The notes beneath the pieces were generated by a model. That model was not told where the DNA came from, searched no databases, and saw nothing but the letters and a program-made list of their open reading frames with translations. 34,654 nt of DNA from CAZKCI01 sp964551475 (GTDB lineage: Bacteria; Auribacterota; Erginobacteria; Erginobacterales; CAZKCI01). This document shows, piece after piece, positions 6,948 to 14,081 of the stretch (its first letter is position 1; each line of letters starts with the position of its first letter). The position numbers and the translations under genes are program-made. The stretch is taken from the NCBI GenBank assembly GCA_964551475.1, contig CAZKCI010000014.1, positions 1 to 34,654 on the forward strand. Direction: 5' to 3'.

Positions 6948-7697
6948 CTAGCCCCACCGGGGGCGCCCTTTCGGGGGATGGAGATTTTTCCCCAGGAGGT
7001 TATTGAGCTTCTCCTCGTCCAGGCTGCGGTCCAGGTGGCCGGCCACCGCCGACGAAATCGTTCCGGTTTCCTCGGAAACCACGATGAGCACGGCATCGGT
7101 TGCCTCGGACAGACCCAGGGCGGAGTTGTGGCGCATCCCCAGCGAGGACCCGATCTCGCGCTTCTTGGCAAAGGGGAACTGGCAGGCGGCGGCGACGACG
7201 GTGTCGCCCCGGATGATCACCCCTCCATCGTGCAGGGGGCCGGAGGGGACGAAGATGGACATGAGCAGTTCCTTGGTCACCCGCCCGTTGATCGGCACCC
7301 CCGCCCGGGCGTAGTCCCCCAGGCCGATGTCTCGCTCGATCGCGATCAGGGCCCCGATCTTCTTCCGGGAGAGCCCCTCCACCGCCCCGATCACCTCCTT
7401 GGCCGCGACGGCGGAAACGCCGGAGAAGCGCCGCCGGCGCCCGAGTTCCGAGAGCGCGCGGCGCAGTTCCCCCTGGAAGATGATCACGACCGCCAGGAAG
7501 AGGAAGGGGAATCCGCGGACGAACAGGGACGAGAGGACGTCCAGGCGGAAGACCCGGGCCAGGACGAAGCCGAATCCCAGGATCGCCAACCCTCTGAGCG
7601 CCTGGACCGCCCCGGTCTGGCGGAAGAAGATCAGCGTGTAGTAGAAAACGACGGAGAGAACGAATATCTCCACTCCGGCGGTGATGAACCTGATCAT
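6948..7697 (-). CDS. cdaA: Membrane diadenylate cyclase (c-di-AMP synthase)
   Basis: This 249-residue protein makes c-di-AMP from two ATP. Three hydrophobic segments occupy residues about 8-26, 34-50 and 62-76, followed by a DisA_N cyclase domain (about 80-220). Conserved features include GALIAIER near 115, PSGPLHDGGVIIRGD (D157-G158-G159) and GSSLGMRHNSALGLSE (R189-H190-N191), then VVSEETG. The textbook motifs are DGA and RHR, so this copy has DGG and RHN. That could mean altered nucleotide handling or lineage variation. The start at ATG 7697 follows GGGAGAGATC. The downstream cdaR overlaps or abuts, as expected for a CdaA-CdaR pair. Confidence 0.92.
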   Translation of the reverse strand: MIRFITAGVEIFVLSVVFYYTLIFFRQTGAVQALRGLAILGFGFVLARVFRLDVLSSLFVRGFPFLFLAVVIIFQGELRRALSELGRRRRFSGVSAVAAKEVIGAVEGLSRKKIGALIAIERDIGLGDYARAGVPINGRVTKELLMSIFVPSGPLHDGGVIIRGDTVVAAACQFPFAKKREIGSSLGMRHNSALGLSEATDAVLIVVSEETGTISSAVAGHLDRSLDEEKLNNLLGKNLHPPKGRPRWG

Positions 7698-7724
7698 GAT
7701 CTCTCCCGACCTGCGACTGATTCA

Positions 7725-7922
7725 AACCAGCCGCGGATTTCGCGGATTCCGCTGATTAAGAATATAATCGAATCTACACGAGACTGAGGTTTAGAGAGCG
7801 GATTGTTCGTCATGCCCGCCACGAAAGGTCACATGATCTTGAAAAGTCAGTCTTTAGATTAAACTCCCCACCTCGATAAAACACACTCATTTTGTTCTGA
7901 TTTTAATCCGCGGAATCCGCGG
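7725..7922. repeat. Long inverted repeat with CCGCGGATT cores between folP and cdaA
   Basis: AGCCGCGGATTTCGCGGATT (from 7730) is mirrored by AATCCGCGGAATCCGCGGCT (to about 7923), separated by roughly 155 bases. The arms are members of the CGCGAAT/CGCGGAT family. The inner stretch holds no recognisable gene. The right arm ends at the folP stop codon. Confidence 0.65.
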
Positions 7923-7924
7923 CT

Positions 7925-8830
7925 TCAGTTGCCGGGGCCGGACCCGGCATCCATGATCCGGTCGGTCACCGCGGCGACATCCCTCATCTCCCGGACATCG
8001 TGCACCCGGACGATATGCGCCCCGCCCAGAATCGCCGCCGCCACCGCCGCCGCCGTCCCCAGCAGCCTCCCCTCGGGAGGACGGTCGAGGAGGGCGCCCA
8101 GAAAAGATTTCCGCGACGGACCGATCAGCACCGGCCGGCCGAGACGGGCCAGTTCGGGAAGCCGCCGGAGAATCTCCAGGTTGTGGCCGACGGTCTTGCC
8201 GAATCCGATCCCGGGATCGACGATCACCCGTTCCGGCGCGATCAACCGGCCCTTGGCCCAGGCGATCCTCTCCCGGAAAAAGGCTCCAATCTCCTCGACC
8301 ACGTCGCCATAGGATGGAGACTCCTGCATATCGCGCGGAGTTCCCTTGATGTGCATCAGGACCAGCGGTCCGGCGGAAGCGGCCGCCGCGGCGGCCATCT
8401 CCGGATCGAAGCTCAGAGCGCTGATGTCGTTGATGATCTCGGCCCCGGCCGAGAGGGCGAAGCGGGCCACGGCGGCCTTCCAGGTGTCTATGGAGAGCGG
8501 GATGCGAATCTTTCCCCGAAGCTTCTCGATCACCGGAATGACCCGGTCGATCTCCTCCTCCGCCGGGACCGGCGCCGAGCCCGGGCGGCTCGACTCCCCT
8601 CCGATGTCGACGACATCCGCTCCCGCCGCTTCCAGAGCGAGCGCCCGCTCCGCCGCCGCCGCGGGATCGAGCCAGCGTCCGCCGTCGTAGAAGGAATCGG
8701 GCGTGACGTTCACCACCCCCATGAGCAAAGTCCGGCTCCCCAGTTCCCAGCGGCGCTCCTCCCCCCCCGCCCCTTTCCAAGTCAGGGTAAAACGCGGGCG
8801 GGCAAACGTGGGTGTCCCCTCCCCTCTCAT
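7925..8830 (-). CDS. folP: Dihydropteroate synthase
   Basis: About 301 residues. It joins 4-aminobenzoate to dihydropterin pyrophosphate in folate synthesis. The TIM-barrel signature motifs are in order: LMGVVNVTPDSFYDGG, VVDIGGESSRPGSAPV, IPLSIDTWKA, IINDISAL, VIVDPGIGFGKTVGHN, GPSRKSFLG and a C-terminal RVHDVREM. I place the start at the ATG at 8830. The frame extends to a TTG at 8863, but that adds only a basic tail not typical of the family. It lies between ftsH and cdaA on the minus strand, the order known from related blocks. Confidence 0.95.
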   Translation of the reverse strand: MRGEGTPTFARPRFTLTWKGAGGEERRWELGSRTLLMGVVNVTPDSFYDGGRWLDPAAAAERALALEAAGADVVDIGGESSRPGSAPVPAEEEIDRVIPVIEKLRGKIRIPLSIDTWKAAVARFALSAGAEIINDISALSFDPEMAAAAAASAGPLVLMHIKGTPRDMQESPSYGDVVEEIGAFFRERIAWAKGRLIAPERVIVDPGIGFGKTVGHNLEILRRLPELARLGRPVLIGPSRKSFLGALLDRPPEGRLLGTAAAVAAAILGGAHIVRVHDVREMRDVAAVTDRIMDAGSGPGN

Positions 8831-9098
8831 GACCGATCGACGGCGGTCGTCACGACATTCCAACCCCGAATGGGCCCGGCTTGGCTCGGCCTTTTAACCG
8901 CGAATATACGCGAATAAAGCGCGCCGGCCCGCCATAGCCCCGACTTGTCGGGGCGGAGGCGGGAATCTCCGCGAATGGTCCTAGCTTGGCTGGCGATTTT
9001 CAACAGACGATTGAATAGGATTGGATAGGATAAAAACAGACTAGTCAAGCCAGCCCATCCTATTCAATCGTCTGTTAAATAGGCCGAGCACGGCGTTC
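8831..9098. other. Gap between ftsH and folP, filled with palindromes
   Basis: No gene is supported. It contains a CGCGAAT-family repeat (AACCGCGAATATACGCGAAT, 8896-8915), a hairpin CCCCGAC-TT-GTCGGGG (8938-8953) and a 20-bp inverted repeat (9002-9076). The segment 8873-8905 (GGCCCGGC...TTTTAACCGCGAAT) is similar to 19938-19970, so it is a dispersed repeat. Confidence 0.6.
9002..9076. repeat. 20-bp perfect inverted repeat downstream of ftsH
   Basis: AACAGACGATTGAATAGGAT (9002-9021) and its exact reverse complement (9057-9076) flank a 35-base spacer. It begins 22 bases past the ftsH stop, on the side where ftsH transcription would end. No U-run follows. Confidence 0.8.
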
Positions 9099-11021
9099 TT
9101 AGGCTTGGGCAGCCGGCGGGACCGAAGCGGGAGCGGGGGCGGCCGGTTCGACCGACGGAGCCTTCTCTCTTTTCTTCTTCGAAAAGACGCCGTTCTTGAT
9201 GATCTCGTCCACCTCGTCCCCGGTCAGGACCTCGTGTTCGAGCAGGGCCTCGGCCAGGACGACCAGCTTGTCCCGGTTGGCCTCCAGGATGGAGCGCGCC
9301 CGGCCGTAGGACAGGTCGATGATCCGGCGCACCTCCTGGTCGATCTCCTGGGCGGTCACCTCGCTGTAGTCGATGGCCCGGGAGATCTCCCGGCCCAGGA
9401 AGAGGTGCTCCTCCCTCTCGCCGAAGGTCATGGGCCCCATCTTCTCGCTCATCCCCCATTCGCAGACCATCCGGCGGGCGATCTTGGTCGCGTATTTGAT
9501 GTCGCTCCGGGCGCCGGCGGTGATGTCCCCGAAGATCATCTCCTCGGCCACCCGCCCGCCCATGCAACCGGCCAGCTCGCCGAGAATCTTTTTCCGGAAC
9601 TCGTGATAGCGGTCCTTCTCCGGCAGCTGCATCGTCGCCCCCAGGTAGGCGATCCCCCGGGGGATGATGGTGACCTTGTGGAGCGGCTCGGTGTCCGGGA
9701 TCAGGCTGAGAACCAGCGCGTGGCCGGCCTCGTGGAAGGCGGTGACCTTGCGGTCCTCCTCGTCCATCACCCGGCTGCGCCGCTCCCGTCCCCAGCGGAC
9801 CTTGTCCCGCGCCTCCTCCATCTCGTCCATGGTCACGGTCTTCTTCTCCCGCCGCGCGGCGAGGAGGGCGGCCTCGTTGACCAGGTTCGCGAGATCGGCG
9901 CCGGAGAACCAGGGCGTCCCCCGGGCGATCCGGCCCAGATCCACGTCCGGGTCGACCACCACCTTGGCGGCGTGGACCTTGAGGATCGCCTCCCGGCCCT
10001 TGATGTCGGGAAGGTCGATCACGATCTGGCGGTCGAAGCGCCCCGGGCGGAGCAGGGCGGGGTCGAGCACGTCGGGACGGTTGGTGGCCGCGACCAGGAT
10101 CACGCCCTCCCGGGTGTCGAAGCCGTCCATCTCCACCAGGAGCTGGTTCAGCGTCTGCTCCCGCTCGTCATGGCCGCCGCCCAGGCCGGACCCCCGGTGG
10201 CGGCCGACCGCGTCGATCTCGTCCAGGAAGATGATGCAGGGGGCGTTTTTCCTCCCCTGCTCGAACATGTCCCGGACCCGGGAGGCGCCCACGCCCACGA
10301 ACATCTCCACGAAGTCCGAGCCGGAGATGGAGAAGAAGGGGACGCCGGCCTCGCCGGCCACCGCCCGGGCGAGCAGCGTCTTGCCCGTCCCCGGCGGGCC
10401 GATCAGGATCACGCCCTTGGGGATGCGCCCGCCCAGGCGCTGAAACTTCTTGGGATCCTTGAGAAAGGCGATGATCTCCTCCAGCTCCTCCTTCGCCTCC
10501 TCCACGCCGGCCACGTCCTTGAAGTTGACCTTCTGGGTGTCCTTGACCAGGCGGGCCCGGGACTTCCCGAAGGACATCGCCCCCCGCCCCACTCCGCGCA
10601 TCTGATAATAGAAGAGGACCCAGAGGAGGACGACGAAGAGGATGGGGCCGACCAGGGCGGAGACGAGCTCCATCATCTTGCCCGGGGTCTTGAAGGCGAC
10701 GGCGACCTTTTTCGCCTCCAGGAGAACCACGTCCTTCTCGGGAAGAACCGGAGGGAGGACAACGGTGAACTCCTTGAAGGCTCCCTGGTCCTTGTACTGC
10801 CCCCGTCCTTCCTGGCCGGCGATCTCGAGCTTCAGGACCTCCCCGGAGCGGATCCGGGCGATGAAGTCGGAATAATCGAGGCGGTCGGCGGGGGACTTGC
10901 TGAAGAGATAGAGACGATAGGCGTAGACCAGCACCAGCCCGGCCAGCAGCCAGAGGATGACGAACTTGACCTGGCGGGGGCCCGCGGGCGGCTCGCCCCG
11001 GATTTTTTTCTTGCCATCCAT
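9099..11021 (-). CDS. ftsH: ATP-dependent zinc metalloprotease FtsH
   Basis: This 640-residue membrane-anchored AAA+ protease degrades misfolded membrane proteins and short-lived regulators. Two transmembrane helices (about 18-40 and 121-140) bracket a periplasmic domain. The AAA domain has Walker A GPPGTGKT (208-215), Walker B IIFLDEID (D267, E268) and the second region of homology AATNRPDVLDPALLRPGRFDR. The zinc site is HEAGH (H430, E431, H434), with downstream acidic ligands in the ITAGARSDI region. The C-terminus is an Ala/Pro-rich tail. The length is typical. The start is ATG 11021, and no strong ribosome binding site is visible. It lies between tilS and folP, as in related blocks. Confidence 0.97.
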   Translation of the reverse strand: MDGKKKIRGEPPAGPRQVKFVILWLLAGLVLVYAYRLYLFSKSPADRLDYSDFIARIRSGEVLKLEIAGQEGRGQYKDQGAFKEFTVVLPPVLPEKDVVLLEAKKVAVAFKTPGKMMELVSALVGPILFVVLLWVLFYYQMRGVGRGAMSFGKSRARLVKDTQKVNFKDVAGVEEAKEELEEIIAFLKDPKKFQRLGGRIPKGVILIGPPGTGKTLLARAVAGEAGVPFFSISGSDFVEMFVGVGASRVRDMFEQGRKNAPCIIFLDEIDAVGRHRGSGLGGGHDEREQTLNQLLVEMDGFDTREGVILVAATNRPDVLDPALLRPGRFDRQIVIDLPDIKGREAILKVHAAKVVVDPDVDLGRIARGTPWFSGADLANLVNEAALLAARREKKTVTMDEMEEARDKVRWGRERRSRVMDEEDRKVTAFHEAGHALVLSLIPDTEPLHKVTIIPRGIAYLGATMQLPEKDRYHEFRKKILGELAGCMGGRVAEEMIFGDITAGARSDIKYATKIARRMVCEWGMSEKMGPMTFGEREEHLFLGREISRAIDYSEVTAQEIDQEVRRIIDLSYGRARSILEANRDKLVVLAEALLEHEVLTGDEVDEIIKNGVFSKKKREKAPSVEPAAPAPASVPPAAQA

Positions 11022-11063
11022 ATCAGTGCAATTTAATCCATAAAGAGGATTTTCTCAAGGTTC

Positions 11064-11097
11064 TTTTCCGCCCGCCCCTCGGGCGGGCGGGAAAAAA
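11064..11097. repeat. GC-rich hairpin between tilS and ftsH
   Basis: CCGCCCGCCC (11068-11077) and GGGCGGGCGG (11081-11090) form a perfect 10-bp stem with a 3-base loop, extended by TTTT/AAAA flanks. T precedes and A follows on the plus strand, and the same holds on the minus strand. It therefore lacks the trailing U-run of an intrinsic terminator in either direction. Confidence 0.7.
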
Positions 11098-11122
11098 CTG
11101 CCCGCGGAAGGCTGTTTTTCAT

Positions 11123-11147
11123 AGGTCCTCTAGGCTTTAGAGGACCT
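11123..11147. repeat. 25-bp palindromic repeat containing the tilS stop codon
   Basis: AGGTCCTCTA (11123-11132) pairs with TAGAGGACCT (11138-11147) around GGCTT. The tilS stop codon lies inside it, so the repeat encodes the last residues of TilS. A closely similar repeat lies at 17318-17342, inside the 3' end of another gene. Confidence 0.75.
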
Positions 11148-12558
11148 CGCGCTTTTTCCGCCGGGTCAAGGGGATCACGCGCAGTTCCAGCGCCTTCCTC
11201 CCGTCTTCCGGAAGGCGGCACTCCTCGGAGGGGCGGAAACCGGCGATCCAGACCACCTTCTCCCGGTCGGCGACGAGCGGGATGACCTCCCGGAGGGAGG
11301 GCGGAATCTTCTCGTCGATCATGGTCGCCTTCACCTTCCGCGAACCGCCGGGACCGAGCGGACGGTAGCGGTCGCCGGGGAGGCGGGAGCGGACAACCAA
11401 GGGGGCCGAGATCTTATCCGGGTCCAGATATTCGATCCTCTCCCCGCTCGGGGGGATCCTCCTCCAGTAAGCGCGGAAGGACCCTTTCCTTTTCCGGGAG
11501 ATGCGAGGGCGACGGACCAGTCGGGCGACGATCTTCACCCCCGCCTCCTCGACCGGCGCTGCGCCGGGGATCGGGAGGCGATAGCGATAGGGTCGGCCGC
11601 CGGTCTCTTCCCCTCCGTCGACGACGACCACGCGGCCGCTTTCCATTTTGGCCGCGCGGCCTCCGGGAAGGGAGACCCGCGATCCGTCTCTCTTCCGCTT
11701 GAGGTCGTCGAGTGCGGCATAGTGCCGGCGGTCGAGAGCGGGGACGGAGGCGGACGCCAGCGCGCGCGGGAGCGCCGACCGATTCCCTTCGCCCGCCCCG
11801 CCCTCCGCGCTCATCCTCAGGAGAGACGAGAGATGGACGAGAATTTCCCGGAAACGGGGGTTGTAGCTCCTTTCCAAATAGGGGATCAGGACCCGGCGGA
11901 TCCGGTTGCGGAGAAACCGCGTCTCCCGGTTGGTCGCGTCGCGGCGATAGAGGACGCGGCTGGTTCTCAGATAGTCCAGGATCTCCCTTCTCCAGAAGGG
12001 AAGCAGGGGGCGGACAATCGAGAAGCGGCCGCGGCGGGAGACCGGCCTCATGCCGATCAGCCCCTCCGGACCGCAGCCGCGCAGGAGGCGCATCAGGACC
12101 GTCTCGGCGAGGTCGTCGGCCTGATGGCCGAGGACGATCTTATGGATCTTCATCCGGGACGCCGTCCGGACCAGGAATTCATAGCGCGCGGCGCGCGCCG
12201 CCGCCTCGATCGACTCCTTCCGCTTCCGGGCGCGCGCGGCGACGTCGGCCGCCCCGGAAACGCAGGGCAGGCCGAGCCGGGAGGCGAGCCCCTTCACCCA
12301 GAGAGCGTCGCGGCGGGCGGCCGCGCCCCTCAGGCCGTGATCCAGGTGGGCGATCCGGAGAGAGAGATCGAGCTCCGGAACCAGATCGCGGAGCAGGAGA
12401 AGCAGGGCGACCGAGTCGGGGCCGCCGGAGACCGCGACCAGGAGACGGTCGCCGGGAGCGAAGAGGCGCTCACGGAGAACGCTCTCGCGGAAGCGGCGAA
12501 GCAGGGATCTTTCGCCGCCGCGGACGGATTTTCGCTTACTCCCGGATGCGGTTTTCAC
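11137..12558 (-). CDS. tilS: tRNA(Ile)-lysidine synthetase
   Basis: It modifies cytidine 34 of the CAU-anticodon tRNA-Ile to lysidine so that it reads AUA. The N-terminal PP-loop ATPase domain is clear (LLVAVSGGPDSVALLLLLRDL), followed by IAHLDHGLRG, VLGHQADDLAETVLMRLLRGCG, RPLLPFWRREILDYLR and RNRIRRVLIPYLE. The C-terminal TilS domain includes RSRLPGDRYRPLGPGGSRKVKATMIDEKIP. About 473 residues from GTG 12558. The frame runs to an ATG at 12612 that overlaps the start of the divergent gene, but that extension would translate a palindrome, so 12558 is preferred with moderate certainty. It is the first gene of the minus-strand block. Confidence 0.93.
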   Translation of the reverse strand: MKTASGSKRKSVRGGERSLLRRFRESVLRERLFAPGDRLLVAVSGGPDSVALLLLLRDLVPELDLSLRIAHLDHGLRGAAARRDALWVKGLASRLGLPCVSGAADVAARARKRKESIEAAARAARYEFLVRTASRMKIHKIVLGHQADDLAETVLMRLLRGCGPEGLIGMRPVSRRGRFSIVRPLLPFWRREILDYLRTSRVLYRRDATNRETRFLRNRIRRVLIPYLERSYNPRFREILVHLSSLLRMSAEGGAGEGNRSALPRALASASVPALDRRHYAALDDLKRKRDGSRVSLPGGRAAKMESGRVVVVDGGEETGGRPYRYRLPIPGAAPVEEAGVKIVARLVRRPRISRKRKGSFRAYWRRIPPSGERIEYLDPDKISAPLVVRSRLPGDRYRPLGPGGSRKVKATMIDEKIPPSLREVIPLVADREKVVWIAGFRPSEECRLPEDGRKALELRVIPLTRRKKREVL

Positions 12559-12564
12559 TATACT
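12559..12564 (+). promoter_or_regulatory. Possible -10 element in the tilS / Qng1-like divergent region
   Basis: TATACT matches the -10 consensus at five of six positions, 46 bases before the plus-strand start at 12611. The reverse strand also reads TATAGT at 12557-12562, so divergent promoters may overlap here. No good -35 is visible on either strand. Confidence 0.3.
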
Positions 12565-12565
12565 G

Positions 12566-12607
12566 GGGATTATCGCTGAAAACCGCGCGGGTTTCAGCGA
12601 TAATCCC
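12566..12607. repeat. Inverted repeat between divergent starts
   Basis: GGGATTATCGCTGAAA (12566-12581) and TTTCAGCGATAATCCC (12592-12607) are exact reverse complements, and the stem continues inward with one mismatch to a GCGC loop. It ends three bases before the plus-strand ATG. As RNA it would form a hairpin at the 5' end of either message; as DNA it is a possible operator. Confidence 0.75.
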
Positions 12608-12610
12608 GAC

Positions 12611-13582
12611 ATGAGCGCTTTCGGCGGAAAAAAAGAGATCGTCGCCTCGCTCCAGCCCCTGCTCGACGATCCCCGCTACGTGTCGATCGACCGGGAGAGG
12701 ATCGCCGCCTTCTGCTCGCACCTCAAGGCCCGCCATTTCCCCTTCGCCCGCTGGAACCACGATTTCATCTACCCCGCCCTCGACGAGTCCGGCCTCAGCT
12801 ACTTTCTCCTCTTCAACGCCCTGAACTTCTGCTACTGGGGTTCTCCCAAGTGGGAGGTGGATTACGAAGGGCGCAAGATCGACGGCGCGTTCGGGATGCT
12901 GGCGGCGCTGAAAAAGGCGATCGACGGGGGAATCCCCATCCTGGAGGGCGCCTTCCTGGAGGGGATCGGCCCGACCGACCTCGCCCAGATCCTTCGGGGG
13001 AACGTCAAAATCCCCCTCTTCGAGCAGCGCCTGGTCATCTGCCGCGAGGTGGGGCGCGTCCTGGTCAAATCCTTCGGAGGGCATTTTCACCGGGTTCTGG
13101 AGGCGGCGCAGGGGAGCGCGGTGAAGCTCGTGGAACTGCTGACCGCCCATTTCCCCTCCTTCGACGATTCCGTGCTCTTCGGCAGCCATCGCCTGATCTT
13201 CCACAAGCGCGCCCAGCTCGCCCCGGCGATGATCCACGAGCGCTGGCAGGGCCAGGGGCCGGGGGTCTTCACCGACCTCGGAGAGCTCACCGTTTCGGCC
13301 GACTACAAGCTCCCCCAGGTGCTCCGCAAGCTCGGCCTCCTGGAATACCGGAACGGCCTCGACCGGATGGTGGACGAAAGCCGCACCATCCCCGCCCGCT
13401 CCCGGGAGGAGAACGAGATCCGCGCCGCCACCATCGCGGTCGGCGAGGCGATGACGGAAATGCTCGCCCCCCGCCTCCAGGGGATCACCTCCCAGCGGGT
13501 GGACCGCCTCCTCTGGGTGGTCGGCCAGAGAAAATCCCCCCACGACAAGCCTTACCATCGGACTTTAACCACCGCTTACTAA
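12611..13582 (+). CDS. DUF2419 / Qng1-family queuosine 5'-phosphate N-glycosylase (queuine salvage)
   Basis: This 323-residue protein matches the DUF2419 (queuosine salvage, Qng1) family. Visible blocks are FPFARWNHDFIYP, FLLFNALNFCYWGSPKWEV, GVFTDLGELTVSADYKLPQVLR, EIRAATIAVGEAM and a C-terminal QRVDRLLWVVGQ. Known members hydrolyse queuosine 5'-monophosphate to release queuine for tRNA modification; the substrate here is inferred. The length fits the family. The start at ATG 12611 shares its CATG with a possible tilS ATG on the opposite strand. No Shine-Dalgarno is visible, but a hairpin immediately precedes it. The two genes that follow are on the same strand and may be co-transcribed. Confidence 0.85.
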   Translation: MSAFGGKKEIVASLQPLLDDPRYVSIDRERIAAFCSHLKARHFPFARWNHDFIYPALDESGLSYFLLFNALNFCYWGSPKWEVDYEGRKIDGAFGMLAALKKAIDGGIPILEGAFLEGIGPTDLAQILRGNVKIPLFEQRLVICREVGRVLVKSFGGHFHRVLEAAQGSAVKLVELLTAHFPSFDDSVLFGSHRLIFHKRAQLAPAMIHERWQGQGPGVFTDLGELTVSADYKLPQVLRKLGLLEYRNGLDRMVDESRTIPARSREENEIRAATIAVGEAMTEMLAPRLQGITSQRVDRLLWVVGQRKSPHDKPYHRTLTTAY

Positions 13583-13629
13583 ATTCGAAATCCACGACCA
13601 AATGCCCTCCGGACCGGCCACGCCCCCCG

Positions 13630-14061
13630 ATGCCTGAACGCCCGAAGAAAACGAACGTCTTGTTTGTTTGCGTCGGCAACACCTGCCGCTCCCCGATGGC
13701 CGAAGGCTACGCCCGCGCCTACGGAGAGAAGGTCATGAACGCGGCGAGCGCCGGCACGGCCGCCCTGGGGATGATCAGCCCGGAAGCGATCGAGGCGATG
13801 AAGGAGGACGGGGTCGACATCTCCTCGCAGATCTCCGACCAGATCACCCGGGAGATGGCTCAGCAGGCCGACCTGGTGGCGGTCCTGGGCGGCTCGCCGG
13901 AGTGCCTCTATCCCGACCTCCTTGAGGGCAAGACCGTCCGCTGGCCGATCCCGGACCCCTTCGGCGGGGGGCTCGAGGAGTTCCGCCGGGTCCGCGACCT
14001 GATCAAGGCCCGGGTGACCGATCTGATCATCGATCTCTCCTCACCGGAACGCGGCGAATGA
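13630..14061 (+). CDS. Low-molecular-weight protein tyrosine phosphatase / arsenate-reductase-like protein
   Basis: A 143-residue protein with the P-loop FVCVGNTCRSPMAEGYAR. This is the CX5R(S) signature, with nucleophile C14 and R20, followed by the general-acid segment IPDPFGGG (D109). This fold covers protein-tyrosine phosphatases, protein-arginine phosphatases and thioredoxin-linked arsenate reductases. The sequence alone does not choose between them, and no ars genes are nearby. The ATG at 13630 begins 47 bases after the Qng1-like gene. The stop overlaps the next frame's ATGA at 14058. A further in-frame stretch upstream is a shadow of the preceding gene. Confidence 0.88.
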   Translation: MPERPKKTNVLFVCVGNTCRSPMAEGYARAYGEKVMNAASAGTAALGMISPEAIEAMKEDGVDISSQISDQITREMAQQADLVAVLGGSPECLYPDLLEGKTVRWPIPDPFGGGLEEFRRVRDLIKARVTDLIIDLSSPERGE

Positions 14062-14081
14062 TTATCGGAGGAAGAAACATC

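Noticed and set aside
9105..11036. A 643-codon plus-strand open frame antisense to ftsH, and similar long frames opposite other genes (for example 1273-2670, 13908-15821, 20977-22665, 22762-24465, 30695-32668).
   Set aside because: They are shadows caused by high GC at third positions. They lack domain motifs, overlap well-supported genes fully, and their composition is Arg/Gly/Pro/Asp-rich.
11064..11097. GC hairpin between tilS and ftsH as an intrinsic terminator.
   Set aside because: T precedes and A follows the stem on both strands, so no U-run trails it in either direction.
12559..12612. tilS starting at ATG 12612.
   Set aside because: It would translate the palindrome and overlap the divergent gene's start codon. 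GTG 12558 begins after it. I keep it only as an alternative.
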